DNA from: Wenzhouxiangella sp. XN24
Lineage (GTDB): Bacteria; Pseudomonadota; Gammaproteobacteria; Steroidobacterales; XN24
Assembly: GCF_011064545.1 (NCBI RefSeq)
Contig: NZ_JAAMFG010000028.1
Location: 124,001 to 188,000 of the forward strand
DNA length: 64,000 nucleotides
Direction: 5' to 3'
Shown: positions 45,692-54,775 of the stretch, one piece after another
Numbering within the stretch: position 1 is the first letter of the stretch
Layout: each line of letters opens with the position of its first letter
Made by a program: the position numbers and the translations under genes
The notes under the pieces: generated by a model
What the model saw: only the letters and a program-made list of their open reading frames with translations
Databases searched by the model: none
What the model was told of the DNA's origin: nothing

Positions 45692-48256
45692 TTGAAACAG
45701 GCATTGCTCGAATTTGCGCTGCGCCGCCCCCGGACGGTCTATGTGCTGGCCCTGTTGCTCGTAATCGTGCTCGGCGCGCAGATTCCGCGGATCGTCATCG
45801 ACACGGATCCCGAGAACATGCTGCCCGCAGAGCAGGCTGACCGCGTCTTCCATAACGAGGTCAAGCGGGAAATGGGGCTGCACGACGCCATCGTGGTGGG
45901 CCTGGTCGAGGCGGAGGAAGCCGACGGCATCTACACCCCCGCCAACCTGGGCGCCTTGCATCGCGCCACGGAGAAAATCCTCGAGCTGGATGGCGTGGTG
46001 CCCCAGGACCTGATGTCACTGGCGGTGGCGGACAACGTCGAGCAGGAAGCCCGCGGCGCGCTTCGTTTCGAGTGGCTGATGCCCGAGCCGCCCCGGACGC
46101 GCGAAGCCGCCCTGGCGATCCGCAACGCTGTCGAGCGGCTGCCGCTGCTGGAGGACACGCTGGCCTCCGGCGACGGGCGCGCGGCGGCCATCTACGTGCC
46201 GATCGTGAACAAGGACGAGAGTCATCGGCTGGCGGAGGAGATTCACGCCATCACGACGGCGGCCTCGGCGGAATTCGACGCGACCGGCGACTGGCACATC
46301 ACCGGCCTGCCCGTCGCCGAGGATACTTTCGGTTACGAGATGTTCGTGCAGATGGGGATCTCCGCCCCGCTGGCGGGCGTGGCGATATTTTTACTGCTGT
46401 GGTTCTTTTTCCGCAGCCTGCCATTGATCGTTGCGCCGATGATCGTGGCCATGGTGACCGTGATCGCGACCATGGGGCTGCTGATCGGCATGGGCTTCAC
46501 GGTCCACATCATGAGCTCGATGATCCCGATCTTCCTTATGCCGATCGCCGTGGTGGATTCGGTCCATATCATGTCGGAGTTCGCCGATCGCTACCGCCCC
46601 GGCCGCAGCCAGGAAGACACGATGCGAGAGGTGGTGGGACACCTGTTCCGTCCCATGCTGTTCACCTCGGTGACTTCCAGCGTGGGTTTCGCCTCCCTCG
46701 CGCTGACGCCCATCCCGCCGGTCCAGGTGTTCGGCGCCTATGTCGCTTTCGGCATCATGCTGGCCTTCCTGTTGACCATCGTGTTCGTGCCGGCCTGGGT
46801 CTCGCGGATGAAGCCGTCCAGCCTCGCTCGAATGCAGGCGCTGCTGCACCGGGACGACGGCGACTCGCCCCTGGCCGCCGCACTGCGCCCGGTCGGCCGT
46901 TTCGCCCTGGCGCGCCATCGCGCACTCTTGCTGGCGTTCACGGTGTTGTTCGCCGCCAGCGTGGTCGGCATCACCCGGATCGAGATCAACGACAACCCGA
47001 TTCGCTGGTTCAAGGAGGATCACCGGATCCGCATCGCGGACCAGGTGCTCAATCGGCATTTCGCCGGCACTTACGACGCATGGCTGGTGCTCGACCGGAC
47101 ACGGGACATCGATCGCGCCGCGCTCGACGAACAGGTGGCCGATATCCTCGATGCGGCCCCTGCCGCTACGCGTGACACCTGGCGCGATATCGCACCGCCG
47201 CCCGACGAGGCCATCGGCGCGGAGCAGCTCGACCGGCTGATGTCGGCGCTGGAGGATCGGCTGTTCGACGCCGAAGGAGAGGAACTCGACGCGCTCGACG
47301 CGCTGCTTCGTGAAGTCGAGGCGGTGGCCCGCGAGACGCGCTATTTCCAGCGACCGGAAGTGCTGCGCTGGATCCAGACCCTGCAGGAAGATGTCGAGCA
47401 GAGCGGCGTGGTCGGCAAGAGCAATGCCCTGCCCGATCTCGTCAAGACCGTGCACCGCGAGCTGCTCAGCGGCGAGGCAGAGGATTTCCGCATCCCCGAC
47501 AGCAGCGCCGGCGTGGCGCAGGTCCTCCTGCAGTTCCAGTCCTCTCATCGGCCCCAGGATCTCTGGCACATGGTCACTCCCGCCTATGACCGGGCGGTCG
47601 TCTGGCTGCAGCTGAGCAGCGGCGACAACCAGGACATGACCCGCGTCATGCGGCACGTCGACTCCTTTCTCGAGGACAACCCGCCGCCGGAGGGCATGGC
47701 GGTCCGCTGGGCCGGCAAGACCTACCTGAACGTGGTCTGGCAGGACGCGATGGTCAAGGGCATGGTGGGCAGCCTGGCCGGCGCCTTCGTCGCCGTGCTC
47801 GCGATGATGATCATCCTGTTCCGTTCCGTCGGTTACGGGCTCCTGGCGATGCTGCCGCTGACATTCACGATCACTTTCATCTACGGCCTCATCGGCTGGA
47901 TCGGGAAGGATTACGACATGCCGATCGCAGTGCTCTCGGCGCTGACGCTCGGCCTGTCCATCGATTTCGCCATTCATTTCATCGAGCGCTCACGCGAAGC
48001 GCTGGCCCGCAGCGGCGAATTGCGCAGCGCAATGGCCGAGGTATTCGAGGAGCCCGCACGCGCCATCAGCCGCAATGCCATCGTCATCGCGATCGGTTTC
48101 ACGCCCCTGCTGCTGGCCCCGCTGGTGCCGTACATCACGGTCGGGATATTCCTCGCCAGCATCATGGCCGCATCCGCGCTCGTCACCCTGGTGCTACTCC
48201 CCGCCGTCATGCAGCCGTTTCTCGGCCGCACGGCGCGGACCAGCGAAGCCACATAA
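45692..48256 (+). CDS. RND-superfamily exporter (MMPL type)
   Basis: An 854-residue membrane protein with two repeats of one helix, a periplasmic domain and five helices. Second-half helices include LSIDFAIHFIERSREAL; first-half ones include FFRSLPLIVAPMIVAMVTV and PIAVVDSVHIMSEFADRY. The group (COG1033 class) exports lipids or other hydrophobic compounds. Start is TTG 45692 with GGAG nearby; no ATG precedes the first helix in frame. It leads an operon with a LolA-like protein, a beta-barrel and DUF2892. Confidence 0.9.
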   Translation: MKQALLEFALRRPRTVYVLALLLVIVLGAQIPRIVIDTDPENMLPAEQADRVFHNEVKREMGLHDAIVVGLVEAEEADGIYTPANLGALHRATEKILELDGVVPQDLMSLAVADNVEQEARGALRFEWLMPEPPRTREAALAIRNAVERLPLLEDTLASGDGRAAAIYVPIVNKDESHRLAEEIHAITTAASAEFDATGDWHITGLPVAEDTFGYEMFVQMGISAPLAGVAIFLLLWFFFRSLPLIVAPMIVAMVTVIATMGLLIGMGFTVHIMSSMIPIFLMPIAVVDSVHIMSEFADRYRPGRSQEDTMREVVGHLFRPMLFTSVTSSVGFASLALTPIPPVQVFGAYVAFGIMLAFLLTIVFVPAWVSRMKPSSLARMQALLHRDDGDSPLAAALRPVGRFALARHRALLLAFTVLFAASVVGITRIEINDNPIRWFKEDHRIRIADQVLNRHFAGTYDAWLVLDRTRDIDRAALDEQVADILDAAPAATRDTWRDIAPPPDEAIGAEQLDRLMSALEDRLFDAEGEELDALDALLREVEAVARETRYFQRPEVLRWIQTLQEDVEQSGVVGKSNALPDLVKTVHRELLSGEAEDFRIPDSSAGVAQVLLQFQSSHRPQDLWHMVTPAYDRAVVWLQLSSGDNQDMTRVMRHVDSFLEDNPPPEGMAVRWAGKTYLNVVWQDAMVKGMVGSLAGAFVAVLAMMIILFRSVGYGLLAMLPLTFTITFIYGLIGWIGKDYDMPIAVLSALTLGLSIDFAIHFIERSREALARSGELRSAMAEVFEEPARAISRNAIVIAIGFTPLLLAPLVPYITVGIFLASIMAASALVTLVLLPAVMQPFLGRTARTSEAT

Positions 48257-48271
48257 AGGAGACTGCAGAAA

Positions 48272-49078
48272 ATGAACACCGGAAAATGGATCGTCACGCT
48301 GTTCGCCGGGATCGCACTGCCCCTCGGCGCCTCGAGCGAAGCGTTGACCGAGGTCGACGAGATCGTCGAGCGCGCCAATCTCGCCGCCTACTACTCTGGT
48401 GAGGATGGGCGCAGCGAGGCGCGCATGATGATCGAGGACAGCCAGGGCCGCCGCCAGCTGCGCCAGTTCACCGTGTTGCGACGGAACGAGGAACCCGGCG
48501 GGGACCAGGACTACATGGTGTTCTTCTCCCGGCCCTCGGACGTCCGCGGGACCGTCTTCCTGGTCGCCAAGCACATGGACCGGGATGACGATCGCTGGCT
48601 GTACCTACCCGGGCTGGACCTCGTGCGCCGCATCAGCGCCAGCGACAAGCGCACCAGCTTCGTCGGCTCGCATTTCTATTACGAGGATGTCTCCGGGAGG
48701 AACCCCGCGCTCGACGAGCACCGGCTCGTCGAGACCACCGACGCGCACTACGTGCTCGAAAGCACCCCCAGGGATCCGGCGGCCGTCGAGTTCGTGCGCT
48801 ACGTCACGCGCGTGGACCGCGAGACCTTCCTGCCCATGAAGACCGAGTACTACGATGGGCAGGACCGTGTTTATCGCGTCATGGAAGTCGCCCAGGTGGA
48901 AGACGTGCAGGGCTACCCGACGGCCACCCGTTCGCTCATCAGCATGCCGCTCGAGGGCGGCAGCACGCTGATGGAGTTCCGCTCCATCGAGTACGACGTC
49001 GGGCTGCCGGAGGACATTTTCTCCGAGCGATACCTGCGCCAGCCCCCGACCCGGTGGCTGCAGCGGGACGGCGGGTAG
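48272..49078 (+). CDS. Outer-membrane lipoprotein-sorting protein (LolA-like)
   Basis: A 268-residue periplasmic protein: signal peptide (about residues 1-23, ending GASSEA) and a LolA/RseB-type fold with DDDRWLYLPGLDLVRRISASD, SFVGSHFYYEDVSGR and PMKTEYYDGQDRVYRVMEV. It probably carries a hydrophobic molecule between the exporter and the outer membrane. ATG 48272 has AAGGAGA upstream, 16 bp after the exporter stop. Such proteins often accompany COG1033 exporters. Confidence 0.88.
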   Translation: MNTGKWIVTLFAGIALPLGASSEALTEVDEIVERANLAAYYSGEDGRSEARMMIEDSQGRRQLRQFTVLRRNEEPGGDQDYMVFFSRPSDVRGTVFLVAKHMDRDDDRWLYLPGLDLVRRISASDKRTSFVGSHFYYEDVSGRNPALDEHRLVETTDAHYVLESTPRDPAAVEFVRYVTRVDRETFLPMKTEYYDGQDRVYRVMEVAQVEDVQGYPTATRSLISMPLEGGSTLMEFRSIEYDVGLPEDIFSERYLRQPPTRWLQRDGG

Positions 49079-49083
49079 CAGCG

Positions 49084-50406
49084 ATGCGCTTTGCCCCGGC
49101 CGTGTTGTTCTGCAGCGGACTTTTGCTGTTCGTCGGCGGCGACGACCCAGCGCTCGCAAAGGACCCTGGCGCCGGTACCGCGGACGATCCCTTCACCGGC
49201 TTCGAGGAGGCGGACTGGGATGATCCGTGGGACGAGGAACCGCAGGGACTCGACTGGAGCGGCTTCATCGAGAGCGCGGCGGGCGCGCGCTGGAATGACG
49301 TGTCCAACCTCGACCGGCTCACGCTCGGCGAGTTTCGCGTACGCGCGGAGACACGCCATGTCGCGGAACACTACCGTATCGACTTCAAGGGCGAACTGCT
49401 CTGGGACCAGGTCGTGACGGACCTGGATGCCCAGGTTCGCGAACTGGCCGTGTCGTTCACCCCGGCCCGCTTCATGGACGTCAAGATCGGCCGCCAGGTG
49501 CTCACCTGGGGCACCGGCGACCTGTTGTTCCTCAACGATCTCTTTCCGAAGGATTTCGTCTCCTTCTTCGCCGGCCGCGACGAGGATTATCTCAAGTCCG
49601 CGGCGGACACCGCGCGCGTGAGCTTCTACACGGACGTGGTGAACCTGGACCTGGCCTGGACGCCGGACTTCGCGCCGGACGACTATCTCTACGGCGAGCG
49701 TTTTGTGTTCTGGAATCCGGCCCTGGGCGCGGCGGCCGCACCGGCGACACCCCGACGCGCGACCGCCCCCGGCGATGACGAATTCGCATTGCGGCTGTTC
49801 CGCACGGTGGGCCCCACCGAGTACGCGATCTACGGCTATGACGGTCGCTGGAAGCAGCCCCTGGGCGCGGATGCAGACGGCCGGCCGATATTCCCACGCC
49901 TGCGCAGCTGGGGGGCGAGCGTCCGCACACCGTGGCTTGGCGGGCTGTTCAACGCCGAGACCGCGTTCTACGACTCGCTCGATGACCCGCGTGGCGATGA
50001 TCCGCGCATCCCGAATTCCGAGCTCCGCCTGCTGCTGGGCTACGAACAGGAACTGGTACGCAACCTGACCGGCGGGATCCAGCTTTACGCCGAACGCATT
50101 TCCGACCACGACCGTCTCATCGAGAACGCGCCCGTGCCGGCGCGCGCGCGCGAGGAGTGGCGCTCGGTGGCGACGCTCCGGTTGACCCATCGCGCGTGGC
50201 GAGACGCATTGACGAGTTCGCTGTTCATCTTCGTTTCGCCGAGCGACGAGGACTTCTACCTGCGGCCGTCGATCAACTGGCGACGGGACGACCACTGGTC
50301 GTTGAGCGGTGGCGTAAACCTCTTCGGTGGCCGCGAGGAACACACCTTTTTCGGGCAGCTGGAAGACAACAGCAATGGCTGGTTCCGGCTGCGGTATAAC
50401 TACTGA
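49084..50406 (+). CDS. Outer-membrane beta-barrel protein of the exporter operon
   Basis: A 440-residue protein with a weak signal peptide (VLFCSGLLLFVGGDDPALA), an acidic N-terminal segment (about 28-55) and a long beta-barrel-like region of alternating hydrophobic residues, ending in the aromatic terminus WFRLRYNY typical of outer-membrane proteins. The strand GRQVLTWGTGDLLFLNDLFPKDF recalls DUF1302/alginate-export-type barrels. It follows the LolA-like gene directly and likely completes the route to the surface. Confidence 0.8.
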   Translation: MRFAPAVLFCSGLLLFVGGDDPALAKDPGAGTADDPFTGFEEADWDDPWDEEPQGLDWSGFIESAAGARWNDVSNLDRLTLGEFRVRAETRHVAEHYRIDFKGELLWDQVVTDLDAQVRELAVSFTPARFMDVKIGRQVLTWGTGDLLFLNDLFPKDFVSFFAGRDEDYLKSAADTARVSFYTDVVNLDLAWTPDFAPDDYLYGERFVFWNPALGAAAAPATPRRATAPGDDEFALRLFRTVGPTEYAIYGYDGRWKQPLGADADGRPIFPRLRSWGASVRTPWLGGLFNAETAFYDSLDDPRGDDPRIPNSELRLLLGYEQELVRNLTGGIQLYAERISDHDRLIENAPVPARAREEWRSVATLRLTHRAWRDALTSSLFIFVSPSDEDFYLRPSINWRRDDHWSLSGGVNLFGGREEHTFFGQLEDNSNGWFRLRYNY

Positions 50407-50424
50407 CGACGAAAGGAGAATACG

Positions 50425-50661
50425 ATGACTGTCGAACGTGCGGTTACGGCTTTCGCGGGTTTCATGGTGCTGCTCAGCCTGGCGCTATGGTGGTTCGTCC
50501 ATCCCGGATTCATCTGGCTGACGGTGTTCGTCGGTTTCAACCTGTTGCAATCATCGTTCACCGGCTTCTGCCCGGCCGCCATGGTGTTTCGCAAGATGGG
50601 ACTCAAGACCGAAGCCGAGGCGGCGCAGACGAGCGGCCGGCATCTGGGCGCGGCCACCTGA
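50425..50661 (+). CDS. DUF2892 membrane protein
   Basis: A 78-residue, two-helix protein matching DUF2892 (YgaP C-terminal type): TVERAVTAFAGFMVLLSLAL, then FVGFNLLQSSFTGFCPAAMV and a KMG-like end. The Cys in TGFCPA is typical. AAGGAG precedes the ATG. In other bacteria the domain is fused to rhodanese or stands alone; its function is uncertain. Last gene of the exporter operon. Confidence 0.88.
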   Translation: MTVERAVTAFAGFMVLLSLALWWFVHPGFIWLTVFVGFNLLQSSFTGFCPAAMVFRKMGLKTEAEAAQTSGRHLGAAT

Positions 50662-50665
50662 ACGC

Positions 50666-52216
50666 ATGGGGCAATTCCCGCCGCAAATGATCGACGGCCT
50701 GTGCCGTCCGGAGGCGTATCCGCACCCGGTGGATGCGGTGGAGCGCGTCGAGACACATATCTCGTGGGTCTTTTTGGCGGGCGAATACGCCTACAAGTTC
50801 AAGAAGCCGCTGGATCTCGGCTTTCTCGACTTCCGGGAGCGCGGGCGGCGCGTGCATTACTGCAGGGAAGAACTGCGTCTCAATGGCCGGCTCGCACCGG
50901 ATCTCTATCTCGAAGTCGTGGGCGCCCGATGCACGCAGGAGGGTTGCCGCATCGGCCCGCTCGAGGACGATGCCGAACCCGCGGTGCGCATGCGCCGCTT
51001 CCCCGCAGAGGCGCAGCTCGACCGCCTGCTCGAAGCCGGCCGGCTCGACGGCGCCGCCCTCGAGGCGTTCGCCGGCGCGCTGGCCGAATTCCAGCGATCT
51101 TTGCCATCGGCCAGCCGGAAAGACGGCTACGGCGATGCGGCATCCGTCGCGCGTCCCGCCCTGGCCAACTTCGAGGCCATCCCCGCCGATGCTCTCGGCG
51201 CGCGGGAGAAAGCATCGCTGGCCGAGCTGGAAAAGTGGACGAGAGCACGGGCCGCCGCCCTGGCTCCGCGCTTCGACGCCCGCCTCGACGCCGGCCTGGT
51301 GCGTGAAGGACACGGCGACCTGCACCTGTCCAACCTGGTGATGCTGGACGGCCGGATCGCCGCCTTCGACGGCATCGAGTTCGATCCGGCGCTGCGCTGG
51401 ATCGACCTGCAGAGCGAAGTCGCCTTCCTCTTGATGGATCTCGAGGCGCGCGGGAGGCGCGACCTGGGCTGGCGGTTCTACAATGCCTGGCTGGCGGCTT
51501 TCGGCGACCATGACGGCATCGCGCTGTTACCGTGGTATCTCGTCTATCGCCACCTGGTGCGCGCGAAGATCGCCGCCATCCGGCTGGGTCAATCCGGCGT
51601 ATCGGCGCGCGAAGCCGAGCAGGCGCAGCAGCGGGTGGCGCGCCATGTCCGCTTCGCCGCGGCCCATGCGGAGCCCGCCACGCCGCGCCTCGTACTGATG
51701 CACGGGGCTTCGGGCTCCGGGAAAAGCTATCTCGCGCGCCGCCTTGCGCCGCACCTGCCCGCCGTGTGGGTGCGATCCGACGTGGAACGCAAGCGTCTCC
51801 ATGGCCTCGAGCCGACCGCGGAAGCGTCGGCGGATCTCGGCGCCGGCCTCTATGCGGCCGCGGCCTCCGCGCGCACCTACACGCGGCTGGCCGAGATCGC
51901 CCGCACAGCGCTGTCCGCCGGTTGCAGCGTGGTGGTCGATGCCGCTTTTCTCGAGAGCGAGCGACGCGAGTTCTTCCTGGAGCTGGGCCTGGAACAGGGT
52001 GCCCGTCCCGTGGTGCTGGCCTGCCAGGCACCGCCGGAGGTTTTGCGCCGGCGCGTGGCGACGCGGCATGGCGACCCTTCCGATGCGGGCCTCGAGGTTC
52101 TCGAGGCACAGCTCGCACGCCCGATCGCCATCGGTCCGCTCGAATCACGCTGTCGCATGAACGTGGACACCTCGGGCGACGTCGACCCGGTAGCGCTCGC
52201 GAAACGCCTGGAATGA
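50666..52216 (+). CDS. Bifunctional phosphotransferase-like/P-loop kinase fusion
   Basis: A 516-residue protein of two parts. Residues about 1-330 are an aminoglycoside-phosphotransferase-like domain: catalytic HGDLHLSN at 216-223 and IAAFDGIEFD for the metal-binding Asp. Residues about 340-516 are a P-loop kinase: GASGSGKS (347-354), SDVERKRLHGL and DAAFLESERREFF. The fusion is common in proteobacteria as 'AAA family ATPase/aminoglycoside phosphotransferase'. Its substrate is unknown; antibiotic resistance should not be assumed. Starts 4 bp after the DUF2892 stop. Confidence 0.88.
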   Translation: MGQFPPQMIDGLCRPEAYPHPVDAVERVETHISWVFLAGEYAYKFKKPLDLGFLDFRERGRRVHYCREELRLNGRLAPDLYLEVVGARCTQEGCRIGPLEDDAEPAVRMRRFPAEAQLDRLLEAGRLDGAALEAFAGALAEFQRSLPSASRKDGYGDAASVARPALANFEAIPADALGAREKASLAELEKWTRARAAALAPRFDARLDAGLVREGHGDLHLSNLVMLDGRIAAFDGIEFDPALRWIDLQSEVAFLLMDLEARGRRDLGWRFYNAWLAAFGDHDGIALLPWYLVYRHLVRAKIAAIRLGQSGVSAREAEQAQQRVARHVRFAAAHAEPATPRLVLMHGASGSGKSYLARRLAPHLPAVWVRSDVERKRLHGLEPTAEASADLGAGLYAAAASARTYTRLAEIARTALSAGCSVVVDAAFLESERREFFLELGLEQGARPVVLACQAPPEVLRRRVATRHGDPSDAGLEVLEAQLARPIAIGPLESRCRMNVDTSGDVDPVALAKRLE

Positions 52217-52226
52217 ATCCGCGCGT

Positions 52227-52934
52227 TCAGTCGACGCGCGTGACGATCCGGTAGTCGATGGCTCGCCAGGACAGCGCGGTCAGGCCGAAATAGCCTTTCA
52301 TCAGCAGGGCGAAATTCCACGCGATCATGTTGTCGATCGGCAGCTCGGGAAAGAAGTTGGACGCGGGGATATTGGCGAGTCCCAGCGAAAGCATGAGCAC
52401 GCCGAAAACGATCTTCGCCTGGATCACGCCCGGGCCGACGCGCGTCCTGGCGGCGGCGGGCAGGCGCTGCAGACGCGACGTCAACAGCAATTGCGCGAGC
52501 GCGGTAAAGGCGAAATACACCGTCACGCCGTACCGCCGCAGGAGGTCGTAAACGCGCCCGTCGGTGCCGAGAAACACGATATAGAGGATCATGAACAGCG
52601 CGCCGACCAGGCCCAGCGTGGTCATGACTTCGCGCGCGCGTCCGGTGTCTCCGAGGCCGGCCAGCCAGTCGCGCGCCAGCAGCCAGTAGGCCGCCATGAT
52701 CGTCGCCGTCGGCAGCATGATGGCGCGAAAAATATGGATGGAAGGATCGCGCCGCGCCGCGCCGCTGATCGATGTGCAGCCTTCGAAGAAGGGGAAACAG
52801 GTCGGCACCTGGCCGCGCGACGACGACACGAGGTACACGATCACGACAGCGAGCGTGGGCAAGAGCCACGCGGCCAGGGCGATAGGGGCGGCGCGCATCA
52901 ATGCAAAGGTCCTGTGACTGGTCTCGGGATGCAT
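52227..52934 (-). CDS. Unknown membrane protein, possibly Frag1/DRAM/Sfk1-like
   Basis: A 235-residue protein with about six helices. A periplasmic loop contains PTCFPFFEGCTSISGAARRD, with two Cys probably in a disulfide, followed by IHIFRAIMLPTATIM. That SIS-x-IFR order resembles the Frag1/DRAM/Sfk1 family of membrane proteins. Start is ATG 52934 or ATG 52898; the latter has CAGGA 11 bases upstream. Role unknown. Confidence 0.6.
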   Translation of the reverse strand: MHPETSHRTFALMRAAPIALAAWLLPTLAVVIVYLVSSSRGQVPTCFPFFEGCTSISGAARRDPSIHIFRAIMLPTATIMAAYWLLARDWLAGLGDTGRAREVMTTLGLVGALFMILYIVFLGTDGRVYDLLRRYGVTVYFAFTALAQLLLTSRLQRLPAAARTRVGPGVIQAKIVFGVLMLSLGLANIPASNFFPELPIDNMIAWNFALLMKGYFGLTALSWRAIDYRIVTRVD

Positions 52935-53030
52935 CCAGGGCTTCCGGGAGCCCGCTCAGGGCTGCAATTATAGAGCCACAGTCCCTTCCTGCAGGACTTC
53001 TCGCTGCCACCCGAGTAGCCCCGAGGCGTA

Positions 53031-53059
53031 TTGACCGGTCGGCCAGTTAGTTCTAGAAT
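53031..53059 (+). promoter_or_regulatory. tetR promoter overlapping an operator; probable leaderless start
   Basis: TTGACC (53031-53036) and TAGAAT (53054-53059) are 17 bp apart. The imperfect dyad TGACCGGTCGGCCA (53032-53045, 5 of 6 pairs per arm) overlaps the -35 and the spacer, a typical TetR-type self-repression site. The tetR ATG begins at 53067, eight bases after the -10, with no Shine-Dalgarno, so the mRNA would start at or next to the ATG. Confidence 0.75.
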
Positions 53060-53066
53060 CCGGGCC

Positions 53067-53669
53067 ATGAACTCGCCGACCGGTACCCGGGACCCGGACC
53101 TCACCCGGGAGCGCATCCTCGACGCGGCCCATGGGCTGTTCGTCGAGAAAGGCTTCGCCGCGGTCAGCATGCGCGAGATCGCGGCGCGCTCCGGCGTCAC
53201 CAAGAGCCTCATTCATCATCATTTCGGCAGCAAGGAAACGCTCTGGGAAACCGTCAAGGAGCAGGCGTTCGCAGCCTATGCCGCCGGACAGGAAGCCGAA
53301 CTGCAATCGGCGGCGCCCGACGCCGACCTGTTGAAGAACGCCGTGACGCGCTATTTCGAGTTCCTGAAAGCCAACCCCGAGGTCGTGCGGCTGTTCGCCT
53401 GGACCCACCTCGACGAGGACCAGAGCTGCGGCCGGCTCGATGCCGAACTGGTGCGGCTCGGCGCCGAGCGGATCCGGCAGGCCCAGGAGCACGGCCTGCT
53501 CCGCCCGGACGTCAACCCGGCGCACGTCGTGACCACCTTCGTCAACGCGTGCACGCAATGGTTCGAGGCACGCGCCCACCATTCGCAATGGCCCGGCGTC
53601 GGCAGCGACGAAGACTACCTCGACGATTTCCTCAAGATCTTCATGGAGGGGCTGCTCCCCCGCTCCTGA
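53067..53669 (+). CDS. TetR/AcrR-family repressor
   Basis: A 200-residue regulator. The N-terminal helix-turn-helix (about 14-55) includes RERILDAAHGLFVEKGFAA and SGVTKSLIHHHFGSKETLW; the rest is a ligand-binding domain. It is the first gene of a unit with an MFP and an RND pump 11 bp downstream, so it probably represses that pump and its own promoter, which carries a fitting dyad. Ligand unknown. Confidence 0.93.
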   Translation: MNSPTGTRDPDLTRERILDAAHGLFVEKGFAAVSMREIAARSGVTKSLIHHHFGSKETLWETVKEQAFAAYAAGQEAELQSAAPDADLLKNAVTRYFEFLKANPEVVRLFAWTHLDEDQSCGRLDAELVRLGAERIRQAQEHGLLRPDVNPAHVVTTFVNACTQWFEARAHHSQWPGVGSDEDYLDDFLKIFMEGLLPRS

Positions 53670-53680
53670 CAGGCCGCGAC

Positions 53681-54775
53681 ATGAACACCCTCGACGAATT
53701 ATTCGCCCGCCGCTGGCGCCGCGCCGCGATCATCGCCTGTGCCACTGTGCTGCTGGCAGCCTGCAGCGTGGAATCCGCGCCACCCGACATGGCGGCGGCG
53801 ACCACTCACCAGAGCCCGGTGCGCGTCACCGAAGTGCGTCTCTCGGGCGATACACGGGAGCTGCGCCTGCCAGGCACCGTGCGGGCGGCGCAGCGGGCCG
53901 AGCCGGCGTTTCTTCATCCCGGCCACCTCGCGGAGCGCTTCGTGACCCGCGGCGCCCGCGTCGAGGCCGGGCAACGGCTAGCCAGCCTGCAGAACCCCGC
54001 ACTCGGCCCGGCGCTGGCGGCGGCCGAGGCCGGGGTACGCGAGCTGGACGAGCGTCTCGTGCAGCTGGGGGCCGACTATGAACGCGCCAAGTCGCTGCAG
54101 GCGCAGGGACTCGCCTCCGAGGAACTGCTCGACCGCACCCGCGCACAGCGCAATGCCACGCGGGAGGCGCGCGCGCAGGCGGTCGCGGCACTTGCCGAGG
54201 CTCGCGAGCAACTGGCCGAGGCCGTGCTGCGGGCACCCTTTGCCGCCACGGTGAGCGACCTGCTGGTGGAACCGGGGGATTTCGTCCATGCCGGCCAGCC
54301 CATACTGGTCCTGGCGGGTGACGCGGGACGCGAAGTCGAGATCCAGCTGCCGGAAGGCATGGCGGAAGACCTGCGCCCGGGCGACGGGGTACGCATCCGG
54401 GCCCTCGCATCGGGCCAGTGGTCGGAAGGACGGCTGCAGGAGATCGGCCGCGCACGCGCGGGGCGGCCGGCGCCGGCCGTCGTCGCACTGGAAGAAAACA
54501 CCGCATGGGAGCCGGGCCTGTCGGTGTATGTCATGCTGCAACAGCCTGTCGAACCCGCCTTGCTCGTGCCGCTCGGCGCCATCATGGACCCCGGTGCGGG
54601 CGAGACGCGTGTGTTCCGCGTCATTGACGGGCGCGCCGTCCTGACTCCGGTGACCGCCGGCCGGCTGGTGGGCGGCCTGGCCGAGGTCAGCGGGGATCTC
54701 GCTCCGGGCGATCGCGTCGTCATCGCCGGGCAACAGCAACTGCTCGACGGCGAAGCCGTCCGGATTCTGCCCTGA
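53681..54775 (+). CDS. Membrane-fusion protein of RND pump, lipoprotein
   Basis: A 364-residue periplasmic adaptor. The signal ends in a lipobox (VLLAACS). Then come the barrel-sandwich (LPGTVRAAQRAEP), an alpha-helical hairpin (about 100-165), the return strand FAATVSDLLVEPGDFVHAG, and a beta-barrel/MP domain. It links the inner-membrane pump to a TolC-type channel, which is not encoded next to it. ATG 53681 follows tetR by 11 bp. Confidence 0.92.
   Translation: MNTLDELFARRWRRAAIIACATVLLAACSVESAPPDMAAATTHQSPVRVTEVRLSGDTRELRLPGTVRAAQRAEPAFLHPGHLAERFVTRGARVEAGQRLASLQNPALGPALAAAEAGVRELDERLVQLGADYERAKSLQAQGLASEELLDRTRAQRNATREARAQAVAALAEAREQLAEAVLRAPFAATVSDLLVEPGDFVHAGQPILVLAGDAGREVEIQLPEGMAEDLRPGDGVRIRALASGQWSEGRLQEIGRARAGRPAPAVVALEENTAWEPGLSVYVMLQQPVEPALLVPLGAIMDPGAGETRVFRVIDGRAVLTPVTAGRLVGGLAEVSGDLAPGDRVVIAGQQQLLDGEAVRILP

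Noticed and set aside
46391-47977. A 528-codon minus-strand frame inside the MMPL exporter.
   Set aside because: Composition is His/Asp/Arg-rich antisense sequence; the plus-strand membrane protein explains the DNA.
50666-52216. Aminoglycoside-resistance gene.
   Set aside because: The fused phosphotransferase-like/P-loop layout is a common chromosomal family without shown drug activity.
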